Assembly: GCA_000729835.1 (NCBI GenBank)
Contig: JFHB01000265.1
Span: 1-38,071 of the forward strand
From: Atkinsonella hypoxylon
Taxonomy: Eukaryota; Ascomycota; Sordariomycetes; Hypocreales; Clavicipitaceae
DNA length: 38,071 nucleotides
Reading direction: 5' to 3'
The notes below the pieces were generated by a model. That model was not told the origin of the DNA, searched no databases, and worked only from the letters and a program-made list of their open reading frames with translations. Below, one piece after another: positions 1 through 10,299 of the stretch. Numbering within the stretch: the stretch's first letter is position 1; every line of letters starts with the position of its first letter. The translations under genes were made by a program, and so were the position numbers.

Positions 1-362
1 GTAAAGAGTATATATTTAGTATTACTATACTGTTAAGTAGCTTTATATTAACTATAACTTATTCTTTTCTTTCTATTAAGGTTTTAATTTACACTATAAA
101 GGCTAAGTAAGCTATAGCTACTAAGTTATTTAAATATAATATCTTTCTACTTAAATATAGCTTATTATAAACCTTATTTAGTTTAGCTTTATCTTTAGCT
201 TCTAGTAGGTAGATTTAGATAGATTTTAGCTGCTTTTACTATTTATTTACTAGATTTACTCTTATATACTAGTCTTTAGGTATAGAAATAATACCTTTAT
301 TATAATAAATATTGTATTTATCTATTAAGTTAATAAGCTTAGTTACAATATTTAGGTTTAAG
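1..362. repeat. Direct repeat, partner at 37710-38071
   Basis: This segment aligns without gaps to the last 362 bases of the window. The copies differ at roughly two dozen sites by my reading, and every difference I found is a transition (C/T or A/G). They are two copies of the same gypsy reverse-transcriptase segment in the same orientation. The substitutions rule out a simple circular-assembly overlap. Confidence 0.9.
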
Positions 363-3343
363 TTTTCTACCTTAATCTTATATTTATTATAAATATATAG
401 TATATCCTTAGAATAAGAGATTCTATATATAAAGATACTATTATTAACTTTCTTAAGGTTAAATTTACTACTATTACCTTTTTTCTGTAACTTATAATCT
501 TCTATAGGCAATAGACTATTATTAGGTGTAATATCCTTAGAAAAATATATATATAAATTAAATAGGTTTATAATTATATAGTTAGCCTTAAGCTCTTTAT
601 TATACTAAAGATAAGTAACTTTCTAATTTTTCTAAATTATAATAAATTTATCTAAATAGTTATAGGCTACTATTTATTTCTAGTTAGTTATACTAAGCAA
701 TATATCTAGAATAAGGTTAGATTTTAAGTATATATAGTAGGCAGTAGCCTTTTTATTAGCTAGTATCTTCTTTTATTTAACTAGAATATACTTCTATAAT
801 TTTAGCGGAATTATTATAGCTTATACTGCTATTATATTCTAATGTAAAATCTTTAAAATTAGCTAGAAAATACCTATTTCTACAACTATATTATAAATAA
901 ACCTAATAGTAGCTCTAGAGCAAATAAAATTAATTTTAACACTATAATTATAGAGAAAGGTTAAACCTAGAAGAAGCTTTAGTTTTAAGTTACTTATTAT
1001 ATTAACTATAACTATAAAATAGCTAATTATAGGTACGCTATATATAGATCTAGGGATATAGAAGTTAAATATAGCTGTCTTAGAGATATAAAAGAATAAT
1101 TGCACTTTAGTAACTAGTTTTAGCTCTATTTTTGCCTATTTTATATTTTAACTAAACTAAGTTAACTATACTTTATTAACTAGCACTAAAGAGGTTTTAG
1201 TATTTAGGTAAATCTAATATAATAGTTCTTTATTATAGAATTAAATAGAAATCTTTAGAAAGAAATTTAACTTTAAAATACTAGATTTAATAAGCTATAG
1301 CTTTATAACTACTTTAACTACTTACTCTATTTAAATTCTCTATAAATCCTTTTAGTTTATCTTTATTTAAACCTTTTTCTTTTATTTTTCTTTACTTTTA
1401 GTAAAATAGATTTTAATAAAGTTAGATTCTAGGTTAGTTAGTAGTTCCTTAGTATTAACTATTTCTTCTTTTTCTATTAGCTAGTATTTATAGCTTTTAA
1501 GGTACTTTTTATAGTCTTTTTAGTTAGATTTATCTTTAAACGTTATTATATAGGTATATTCCTTATTATTCTATAGTAAGCTTTATTATTAAAAACATTA
1601 AAGCTACTAAGAATACTATAGCTTTAGCTAATAATTTTAGCTAGCCTTTAAATCTTAGTTCTACTAAGGCTAAAGCTACTGCTCTCTTAGTAGCTAATTT
1701 CTTTAGTTTTATAGTAAGTACTAAGGATAATTATTCTAGTAATTTTTATAGAATAAAGATTAAAACTAAAATTAACTATTACTTTTATTCTAGTTTACTT
1801 AGTTACTTTAAGCTACTTTATTGTTTTTAGAGTTCTTACTATTAAATTTACTTTAAGTATAGTAAGTATTAGTACTTTCCTTATAGTCTTTTAATTTTTA
1901 TTATTTTCCTAAATCCCTAAGGTATTTTTATAGATCTTTAACCTTATTATTTACTATAGTAATATATATAGATTTTAGGTCTTTTACTATTAAAATTAAG
2001 TATAGCTATTATAATTCTAGATATAGCTTATAATAGAGTCTTAAAAGAAGCTAAAGATTAGTAGTTTTACTATTTATATAAATATATTAGAATACTCTAG
2101 AGATAAATTCCCTAAATAATTTTTCTTTAATTATATTTTACTCTATAAACTTAGCTAAATTTAGCTATATTATTATATTTTAGATCTATATACTAAATTC
2201 TTTATAAATAGCAGTATAAATAGAGTTTAAACTACTAAAAATAGCTATTTTTTTATAGTAATCTAGATACTACTTATACTATATTAATATATTCCCTTTA
2301 AAGAGGGTTTAGAGCTTAATGTAAATAGCTTCTTAGGCATTAATTATACTACAGCTATAGTAGTCTTTAACAGCTTAGATCTATAGCTCTATATTATAGA
2401 AAATAGTATACTTTCCTTTATATAAAATTAGCTTATAGATATTTCTATTGTTAAAGAGTTTAAAGTAACTAATATTAGTAATCTTCTATATAGAATCTAT
2501 TTATTCTTTAGGGGTTTAAAACTATATATTACTTTAGTTATTCTATTCTTAATATAGATCTAGCCTTTTATTTACTAGATTTAGCTAGAGATTATTATTT
2601 TTAATATAGTGTAGTACTTATTAATTTATATACTAATATTTAAAGTTACTAAATGCTTAATCTTAGTCTTTTTTAGCATTTTAGCTTTTCTTAGCTTTAC
2701 TATTATAGTATTACTTTAATAGATTCTTTAGAAATTATAGTAGCTTTTATTCTTTTAGAAAAGTACTAAAGTGTTTAAGGTATCTCTATATTATATAGTT
2801 TCCTTTACTTAAGGGTTACTTTTAACCTTACTTCTAGTTTTAGTTATCTTTTAGAGGTAAGTAAGAATTAAAAGCTCTTTACCTATAATCCTTAAGCTAA
2901 AAGCCTTATTAAGTATAGTATTGTTTATTATATTTATCCTAAGGCTTAAGTATAGTCTCTATCTTCTAGGCTAAGTATTATTACTCTACCTAAAGAGCAG
3001 TAATTTTATTGTTTAATTCTCTCTATAATTTACTAATTTTATTAATTAATTCTCCTTTAATTCTACTAATTTACCTATTAATTTCTATAGAAAAACCTAT
3101 AAGCTATTTTAGTAAAAGGTTCTCTTTTTTAAGTAGTTTTACTGCTTTCTCTACTTTATACCTTAGCTTAAAGGTATAAAACCTTTAGTAAGCCTATAAA
3201 AGTAGTAAGACTTTAGCTAGTTCTTTAATTAGTAAGTTCTTTCTAGTAGTTTAAGATATATTTAATAGATCTAAGTCCTTAGTAAGCAGTGTAAATCTAG
3301 ATCTTTATACTTACTTTCCTTTAATATCTTAGGTAGAACTAGC
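1..3343 (-). pseudogene. Gypsy gag and start of pol of E-left, RIP-degraded
   Basis: On the minus strand this stretch should hold Gag, protease and the beginning of reverse transcriptase. The part nearest 3300-3000 reads as a charged, leucine-rich protein that looks like an N-terminal Gag coiled coil, broken by TAG and TAA codons at likely former Trp and Gln positions. Bases 1-362 correspond to the region just before the palm of reverse transcriptase, including a VNIRLLN-like stretch in the E-right copy (normally with Asp in place of Asn). I could not place a zinc knuckle or the protease site with confidence. Every frame has stops, so this is a dead gene. The solo LTR insertion falls close to the expected gag start. 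Confidence 0.65.
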
Positions 3344-3348
3344 ACTAG

Positions 3349-4055
3349 TTTTGAAAATAATAGGGATTACAGGACTAGATATCTAAGAGGGTAGTGGTCT
3401 CTTAGATTTAGCACCTGTAATTGCTCCTAGCAATTATCACGTAGTGGAAGCAGCAGCGGCCTAAATCAAGCTGTAGTGTATAGTATAGATCACGTAGAGG
3501 CAGTAGATAACTATAATAATAGTGGTATCTTATATTAAGAGCGCTGTAACGAACAAGTAAGGGTAGAATCTTAAATCTTTCCAGTCCCTTATAGACCTAC
3601 TAACTATATCGGCGGGCTGTAGTCGCTAGAAGGGGCTTATAGGCCACTTTATAATTTCCGCAAAAAGATTTACTATATAAAAACAAAAAAATTAACTCAC
3701 AGCTATATAAACGAGACGCCTACGTGCACAATTTAACAAATTCCACTAATAATAAGCAACCCTTATAAGCAACTCTATCCAACAATTATACTATTAGATA
3801 GCCCTAATTCTTAGCTTTCGAATAGTATACTTCTTGAATTTCTACCATTGCTAGTTGTGGAGAAAATCGCTGTTAAAGTTGACTATAGGTTAGGCAACTT
3901 TGCCTTAGTTGATTCTAGATGTTTCGCATCTAGTAACAGCGATATCTCTACCAAAAATCAACGTAACAAGACCTAGTTAGGGTCACGTGATAGAGCAACT
4001 AACAGGCAACTAGTAAGCATAAAAATAGGCTATACAGGGTAGCTTATTTTTAACA
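3349..4055 (-). repeat. Solo copia LTR inserted in E-left (TSD ACTAG)
   Basis: This is a 707-bp copy of the copia-family LTR. On the minus strand it begins TGTTAAAAATAAGC and ends in CAAAA, where other copies have CAATA or CAATG. It is flanked on both sides by ACTAG (3344-3348 and 4056-4060), a perfect 5-bp TSD. No internal copia sequence is attached, so it is a solo LTR left after recombination between the two LTRs of a full element. It is less RIP-mutated than the surrounding gypsy sequence and keeps the CACGTG motif and the hairpins well, so it is probably one of the later insertions. Confidence 0.93.
3381..3407. other. Perfect 9-bp hairpin near the LTR end
   Basis: ATCTAAGAG and CTCTTAGAT form perfect arms around a 9-base loop. 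The hairpin recurs in most copies of this LTR. The B subfamily has AGATAGAAGAG at the left arm, which breaks the pairing. It lies near the 3' end of the LTR, where a transcript end or processing signal would be expected. Its role is unknown. Confidence 0.7.
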
Positions 4056-4060
4056 ACTAG

Positions 4061-4543
4061 CTTTATAGATAGTATCTCTTAAGCTATTAAATCTAGATAA
4101 TCCAGCCTTAGCTTTTCCTTTTAGCATTACTGTTAGTAAATCTATAAGGAGTTTAGTAGATTTAGCCTTATTAACAATTCTATTAACCTACCTTTATACC
4201 TACTGTACTATAGAAGCGTTAATAGTATTTTAGTAAAAAGGTAGTTCTACTAGCTTAAGTTAATTGTATAATTTAAGCTATTTATTAACGAATTTATAGT
4301 AAGTAAAATAAAGTAGTAGGGTTCTTTTCTCTTAAGGCATAAGATCCCTTTTTTAAATCTAGAAATCTAGATTTTAGCGGTAAAATTTATAGAATTAGTA
4401 TATAGTTTTAAGTTCTTTATTAATAAAAGAAATATAATTTCTTCTACTAAGCTCCTTCTAAAGTTGCTCTATCTTAGATATTACAATTTTAGCTTTTTAA
4501 GCTTAAGGAGAGTTAGCAACAATTAGAAGTAATTACTACTACT
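4061..4543 (-). other. Leader of E-left between 5' LTR and gag
   Basis: This is 483 bp of AT-rich sequence without a convincing reading frame, lying between the E-left 5' LTR and the gag-like region. The primer binding site should be immediately downstream of the LTR on the minus strand (from 4543 leftwards). The sequence there starts AGTAGTAGTAATTAC and does not match a tRNA 3' end that I recognise. RIP may have erased it, or the family may prime differently. Confidence 0.5.
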
Positions 4544-4786
4544 TATTACAGTAGAATCTAACGTAGGTTTATTAGAAGTAACAATAGGTTGTTAGATTTA
4601 ATAAGTTATACAATAAATCGTAAGAGAAGTTGTAAGAGCTTCTGTAAGGAGCATTTAGAAATAGTGTTCTAGTAAATAATTGTTAATTGTTCAATCTAAC
4701 TACCTAAGTATTGCTTCTAACTACTTATACATAATTGCGGTCACGTGCACTAGTGACCTGCGGGTCTGTAGGATTATCCCGTAACA
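4544..4786 (-). repeat. 5' LTR of gypsy E-left (243 bp)
   Basis: This LTR is the same length as the copies at 30440-30682 and 31836-32078. On the minus strand it starts TGTTACGGGATAATCC and ends in a RIP-altered form of CCGTAACA. The terminal inverted repeats TGTTACGG and CCGTAACA are typical of LTR retrotransposons. Bases from about 4544 to 4725 are heavily mutated, while about 4725-4786 is nearly untouched. Position and orientation fit the 5' LTR of E-left. Its outer flank begins GTAGT inside a copia LTR. Confidence 0.88.
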
Positions 4787-5448
4787 GTAGTGGTCTCTTA
4801 TATTTAACACCTGTAATTACTCCTAGCAATTATTATATAGTGGAAGCAGCAGCGGCCTAAATTAAGCTGTAGTGTATAGTATAGATCACGTAGAGGCAAT
4901 AGATAACTGTAATAGTAGTATCTTTATATTAAGAGCGCTGTAACAAACTTAGTGAGAGTAGGATCTTAAATCTTTCTAGTCCCTTATAGACCCTCTAACT
5001 ATATTAGCGGGCTGTAGTTACTAGAAGGGGCTTATAGGCTACTTTATAATTTCCGCAAAAAGATTTACTATATAAAAACAAAAAAATTAACTTACGGCTA
5101 TACAAATAAGACGCCTACGTGCACAATTTAATAAATTCCACTAATAACAAGTAACCCTTATAAGCAACTCTATTTAACAATTATACTATTAAATAGCCTT
5201 AATTCTTAGCTTTTAAATAATATACTTCTTGAATTTCTACTATTACTAGTTGTAGAGAAAAACGCTGTTAAAGCTAACTATAGGTTAGGCAACTTTGCCT
5301 TAGTTAAATCTAGATGTTTTGCATCTAGTAACAGCGATATCTCTACCAAAAATCAACGTAATATAACCAAAAAAGGGTCACGTGATAGAGCAACTAGTAG
5401 GCAACTAGTAAGCATAAAAATAGACTACAGGGTAGCTTATTTTTAACA
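4787..5448 (-). repeat. Copia LTR interrupted by E-left
   Basis: This is the LTR of the copia family lacking about the last 40 bases of its 3' end (minus-strand sense), because E-left is inserted there. The missing end should lie beyond the other side of E-left, outside the window. The intact end (TGTTAAAAATAAGC on the minus strand) joins the leader of F at 5448/5449. It is either the 3' LTR of an internally deleted F or a separate LTR insertion in the F leader. No polypurine tract precedes it, which favours insertion or deletion over a normal 3' LTR. Confidence 0.85.
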
Positions 5449-5912
5449 GTAGTATAGCTACTAATAGAGGTGCATAGGGTGCACAATATACAAGATAACA
5501 GCACACAACAAGCGATGCAGTGCAGCGCTAAGCTTATTTCTTAATGGAAATAATTGATTAAGTAGTGCCTAATAAAACAATTTATAGTGCAAATGTAATA
5601 TATATAGATGTATATATTTTGATGTTACACAACAATAGAACCTAGCTATTAAGAATAGCTTTAAAAGTGTGTATGCACAGGGTGCATAGAACTAGTGCAG
5701 GAGGTATAGAGTAGGCAGAATAAAAACACTAGTATAGTGGCTAGCGATATATATGCAGCAGGTATTAATAGCTTCCAGCAAGCTATTAATAGTTTTAGCA
5801 GCAATAGCTGCTAGCGTAGGTCTTAATATAGCTTCTAGTGGGTAATACAGTATATAATAGTAGATTTTTAGCGGGCTAACAGCTTGCAGATAGGTCTTCT
5901 GGGCTTATAACC
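5449..5912 (-). other. Partial leader of copia element F
   Basis: This segment matches the 5' untranslated leader of elements A (from 16303) and B (down from 27603). It runs from the primer binding site to a point about half-way along the leader, where it stops abruptly at GCTATACTAC (minus strand) and joins an LTR. It holds no gene. It keeps more TG and CA dinucleotides than the gypsy regions. The gag-pol that should follow is absent here. Confidence 0.85.
5901..5912 (-). promoter_or_regulatory. Primer binding site of F (initiator tRNA-Met type)
   Basis: On the minus strand the sequence directly after the LTR is GGTTATAAGCCC. It complements the anticodon arm of eukaryotic initiator tRNA-Met (GGGCTCATAACC) except for one G-to-A change that fits RIP. 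Drosophila copia uses such an internal primer (a tRNA half molecule). Confidence 0.75.
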
Positions 5913-6617
5913 CATTAAAAATAATAGGGATTATAGGACTAGATATCTAAGAGGGTAGTAGTCTCTTAGATTTAGCACCTATAATTGCTTCTAGCAATTA
6001 TTACGTAGTGGAAGCAGCAGCAGCCTAAATTAAGCTGTAGTGTATAGTATAGATTACGTAGAGGCAATAGATAACTGTAATAGTAGTATCTTTATATTAA
6101 GAGTGCTGTAACAAACTTAGTAAGAGTAGGATCTTAAATCTTTCTAGTCCCTTATAGACCTACTAACTATATCGGCAGGCTATAGTTGCTAGAAGGGGCT
6201 TATAGGCTACTTTATAATTTCCGCAAAAAGATTTACTATATAAAAACAAAAAAATCGACTTACAGCTATACAAACGAGACGCCTACGTGCACAATTTAAT
6301 AAATTCCACTAATAACAAGCAACCCTTATAAGCAACCCTATTTAACAATTATACCATTAAATAGCCCTAATTCTTAGCTTTTGAATGGTATACTTCTTGA
6401 ATTTCTACTATTGCTAGTTGTAGAGAAAATTGCAGTTAAAGTTAACTATAGGTTAGGCAACTTTGCCTTAGTTAAATCTAGATGTTTGCATTTAGTAACA
6501 ACGATATCTCTACTAAAAATCAACGTAACAAGACCTAATGAGGGTCACGTGATAGAGCAACTAACAGGCAACTAGCAAGCATAAAAATAGGCTATACAGG
6601 GTAGCTTATTTTTAACA
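5913..6617 (-). repeat. 5' LTR of copia element F
   Basis: This is a 705-bp copia-family LTR on the minus strand. It is followed by the primer binding site and leader, so it acts as a 5' LTR. Its upstream side (6618 onwards) is the pol of C. A TSD of GCTTC is expected at 6618-6622, and its partner would be outside the window. This copy ends CAATG-like next to the primer site (CATTA on the plus strand). Confidence 0.88.
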
Positions 6618-7482
6618 GCTTCTTATAGGAAGAAGAAGCAGTAGGATTACTACTAGAATTATCATTAGAGCTAGCTTCCTGTTGCTCCCTATCTTGCTAG
6701 ATCTCTTGAGAACCACAGGCCTCGTTTAAGGGATCTAGACGGCCACTTCCTCCAATATCTAGCAACTTAGGATTTAGACCTTCTAAATCCCCGTTATTAG
6801 AAGGAATCTAACTAGGAGCCCGTTTAGGAACTAGGGCTAATAGCTCTATAGCATCGTTATTAGTATTATCTGCTTCTTCTTCTTTAAAGTTAAATAATTC
6901 CTCGATTCAGCTATATTCCTCTGGATTAAAACTAGGCTGTTGAGGAATTTAAACCTCTATAGGATAACTAGTATTATAATTGCCATTATAACTACTAAAT
7001 CCTATATAAGAGAGATTTACGTGGTTTTTACACACTCTAGGGGTCTCTTGCCCCTTAAGCTGTAGAAAGAAACTATGCTTTTTGGGATTTAGAAGCCTAC
7101 AGCAGCTTCTATTAGCTAGAAATAGCTAATTTCTAAGGAGAGTGCCCCCTATTAAATAGTGCTTTAAACCACTAATTAGGTTGGTATCTAAACCTAGGCA
7201 ATATAGAGCATCCTTTAGAGCTAAAGGCTTGTATTTAGCTGGATTTGCACTAACTAGTACCTAGAATACAGCAGTTCCCTGTCCTTTAGGATAAATAGAA
7301 CCTTCTCCAGTAGCAATAGGCGCGGTTTTACCCTTTTTTATAGGCTTAAAAGTCCTAAAAAATGCCTTATTGTTAACTATATAATAGGTAGAACCTGTAT
7401 CGTATAGTAAGGAGTTTTTAATTATTCCATTGGAATAGTTAAAAGAAGGGGTATTATTACTAGTAGTACTAGTATTACTAGT
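6618..7482 (-). pseudogene. Copia protease / pre-integrase fragment of C
   Basis: On the minus strand this encodes the aspartic protease region and the pre-integrase linker of a copia polyprotein. The protease motif reads LLYDTGST, with the catalytic Asp codon intact (TAC GAT ACA GGT at 7393-7404). In A and B the same codon is AAT. The following part matches A at about 18780-19570 and B at about 25200-24370, including a KHSFFLQLKGQETP stretch. The fragment ends just before the HHCC zinc finger of integrase, where F is inserted, and it begins at the D insertion. In-frame TAG and TAA codons at former Trp and Gln positions make it non-functional. Confidence 0.85.
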
Positions 7483-7805
7483 TGTAATGGACTGACCTAG
7501 TGGCTGCTGCTAACTAGCGTCTATAATGAGAACTATAATTATAGGGAGGAAAGGAGGAGAGGAGAAGGAACCAGAAGCCTCTCTATGCCCCTGTACTATA
7601 TATCTAGGGGTAGGTCTATCCCCTTAGGAGCCCCTTTTAGTATATACTCTATTGCTAAGGTCCTCTCTCTAGGGCTTAGTGAAGCCTAGCTAACCCTTAA
7701 ATGAATACAGCTTACTTCTATCCCTTTACCTATATAGATCTTTATCTCTCTTCTGCTGTTCTCTCTCTACTAAAAGACTTAAGCTTAAGACTTAAGTCTA
7801 TAATA
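7483..7805 (-). repeat. 3' LTR of gypsy D
   Basis: This 323-bp LTR is identical in length to 15245-15567. Differences between the two LTRs are essentially all transitions. In this copy the plus-strand left part (TGTAATGGACTGACC) is well preserved while its right part is mutated. The opposite holds in the other LTR. Confidence 0.93.
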
Positions 7806-7823
7806 TACTCTCCTTCTCCTTTT
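7806..7823 (-). promoter_or_regulatory. Polypurine tract of D
   Basis: On the minus strand the bases immediately upstream of the 3' LTR read AAAAGGAGAAGGAGAGTA. This purine run is the expected primer for plus-strand DNA synthesis. It also fixes the element's orientation as minus. Confidence 0.8.
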
Positions 7824-9100
7824 AGGCTCTATAATAATCCCTTTTGTTGTATATAGTAGGTACTGTAAATAGCAGTTAACACTCTATCTGCTCCCTCTTT
7901 ACATTTCCTCTATTGTTTACTTATAAAAAAATAAGAGTATAATATTTACGCCTAGGTGCTTTACTCTAGCTGCTCTATTGCTGCACTAATGCACTAGTTA
8001 TTATTAGTGTAGCGTTATAGAGCTAATATATAAACAAACGTTTACTTTACCCCTCTTCCCTCTAATTGCCTATAGCACCTAAGCAACAGCTATTAATTGC
8101 TCTACTAACTAACCTATTAGTTGCATTATAATAGGTTAATTACGCCCCCTTTGCTTAATTATACCCTTCTAGGGTTTATTAACCCCTTGCCCCCCTTTGC
8201 CTTATAATCCTCTATATATAGCTATTAATTATCTACCTATTATATAGGCGCTAGCTGTAATGCTAGTGTTATTAGCGTATAAACTGCTTATATCTCTAGG
8301 TCTTCTTACGTTTAAAGCAATTATTATATAATAATCCCTTTTATTAACTAAAAGGCACTCTTTCTCTCTTATTCTTATTGTTATTGTAAATAGTTATTAG
8401 TTATATATAACCTATTTATATATAAAGGGTGTTGTTAAGGGTATAGAGTATAAACAGTTATTATTAGTGTTATTCTTTTAGTGTATAATAAACTAATAGT
8501 TAGTAAAGTATAAATAGTTATTATTATTATTATCCCTTTAGTATATAATAAATTAGTAGCTAGCTCTTAGCTGTTTTTAATATAAAAATAAACAATTTCT
8601 TTTCTCTCTTCTTTACCTTTTTCTTTCTTCTTTATATTATATCTTACCTCTTTATTATAAATAAATAATTCTATTATTACTTCCTAAAATTCCTTCTTAC
8701 ACTATATAGCTGCTACTACTCCTTTTAATATAAAAGAACCCCCTTCTATTGCCTCTAAATAGAATTTATCTAACTATAAGTAGCTAGCTAATTAGAACTA
8801 CAAAATATTATTCTATTAGTTTAGAGTATACTGCTCCTTTATCTATATATAGCTTATTCTCTTACTAATCTAGAATATATCTAGAACTTTAACAGCTGTA
8901 TTGCTAGCGCTAATGCCTTTACTGCCCCTACTTCTATAGCGCTAATAGTTCTTTATTACTACTATATCTATAGTTTCTTTATATAAGAGGACTTAAACAA
9001 TTTAGAGCTATCTAATAGCAACATCCTTAAGAATATTTATATACTATATTATAATAACCTTTATAAAAAGAGCTTATATAACTGTTGTTTTAGCTAAAGA
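7824..9100. other. AT-rich 3' region of D, no gene assigned
   Basis: This stretch lies between the possible third coding region of D and its polypurine tract. It is pyrimidine-rich on the plus strand, with many TTATTA and CTTTA runs, and contains a local near-repeat (TAAACAGTTATTATTAG-like units around 8450-8540). I see no domain and no reading frame worth naming. It may be a long 3' untranslated region or a coding region erased by RIP. Confidence 0.4.
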
Positions 9101-9120
9101 AGAGAATACTAACTGTATAT

Positions 9121-10165
9121 ATAGAGATATAGAGGCTGCATCTAGAATTTAAGCCTCTTTACTAAGCATTCTTACCTATAGCATTACTTTACTAAAATAT
9201 AGAAACTTACTAACTAAGGTTTTATAGTTAAGTTTATATTAATTCCCTCTTACTTTAGCTAGTTTACTTACTAAACTATTCTTACTTATAAGTTCTTAAA
9301 CGTTTATAATTACTATAATACTATTCTTAAGAATATACTTACTGCTAATTATATAGAAGAGAAGGTTATACTCTTTTCTTCTCTTTATTATATAACTTAA
9401 GCTAGTAGCTCTTTTATACTTACTCTCTCTTTTTCTACAACCTATAAGAGCACTACAGCCTTTATTATTCTAAAGAACAATAAGTTTAACCCTAATAAGT
9501 ATAAGTATATCTCTATAAATATTAATAATAACTTCTTATTTCTTTCTATACTTATTACTACTACTACTATTACTATACTCTTATTATTGCCTCTACCTAT
9601 ACTTACACTTTATTATATACTGCTAACCTCTACTACTACTGCCCCTTTACTGCTATATAAGGCTTCTTTACTGCTATATATTGTTCCTTTACTCTTATAG
9701 AAAGACCTTAAGGCAATATACTAAAAATATATCTACCTTTAGGTAGAGCTTAAAAGCTTAAACTACTTATAGCGCTAATTGCTATTTATATTTCTAGAGT
9801 GTATAACCTTAACCTAATTTACTACCCCTTTAGCCTCTTTTTCCTTTATCTTTCTCTCTCTTAAAACTATACTTTTACGCCTAAAGCGTTAAGCTATTTA
9901 AAACGTTATATTCTTACCTATATCTACTAAAGTAAGGCCTTAATCTAAAGCACTAGTTATATTCTTACTTACTCTAGCCCCTATACCTTCTGCTAATGTT
10001 GCTATTCTAGCTCTAGCTTCTATACTACTCTAGAGACACTATATAGTTTCTTTAGCTTCTATTCTATAACTGCCTAAAGAGCAATAGAGCGCCTTTTAGG
10101 TAGTTATACCTTTACGCTATAAGTATTAACGCTCTCTTACTACTTACTAAGAAATTTCCTTTATT
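9121..10165 (-). pseudogene. Possible third coding region of D, downstream of integrase
   Basis: One minus-strand frame (codons starting at positions divisible by 3) is relatively open from about 10160 to 9120. Its stops fall mainly at TAG and TAA codons that could be former Trp or Gln. Between about 10080 and 9700 the reading is rich in Lys, Arg and Glu (for example EARARIATLAEGIGARVSKN), unlike random AT-rich translation. It is not in the frame used by the D reverse transcriptase and integrase. A plus-strand frame at about 9180-9700 is also fairly open, so even the strand is unsettled. I do not recognise the product. Confidence 0.3.
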
Positions 10166-10299
10166 TTAATTTTTTTTTTTTTTTTATAGCTATATAAGCC
10201 TTTATAAAGAGAAGTTTATTTTCTTTTGTTTTTTAGTTAAAGGTAACTAAGTTATTATTAGAGTTTATATAAAATTTTACTATACTTTTACTAGGTTTA

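Larger units (their letters stand above)
1..4786 (-). mobile_element. Gypsy element E-left, 5' part, runs off the left edge
   Basis: This is the 5' part of a Ty3/gypsy LTR retrotransposon read on the minus strand: 5' LTR at 4544-4786, leader at 4061-4543, then gag and the start of pol down to base 1. A solo copia LTR (3349-4055) interrupts it. The family is recognised because bases 1-362 align without gaps to 37710-38071, which continues there into a recognisable gypsy reverse transcriptase, and because the 243-bp LTR occurs again at 31836-32078 and 30440-30682. The right junction lies inside a copia LTR. The matching left TSD (expected GTAGT) is outside the window. The sequence is very heavily RIP-mutated. 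Confidence 0.85.

Noticed and set aside
269..1105. Two minus-strand open stretches of 80 codons (269-511 and 863-1105)
   Set aside because: They lie in the RIP-degraded gag-pol of E-left and consist of Ile-, Tyr- and Asn-rich translation. They are leftover gaps between mutated stops, not separate genes.
4787..5453. GTAGT at 4787 and at 5449 as a TSD around an inserted LTR
   Set aside because: The first GTAGT is part of the normal LTR sequence (GGGTAGTGG), so the match is coincidental. The real left flank is not in the window.
6381..6575. Plus-strand open stretch of 64 codons
   Set aside because: It lies wholly inside a copia LTR, antisense to the element, and is closed in other LTR copies by single substitutions.
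10170..10185. A run of 16 T as a poly(A) tail of a LINE or a terminator
   Set aside because: It is inside element D with no LINE sequence or target duplication around it. It is probably slippage in AT-rich DNA.
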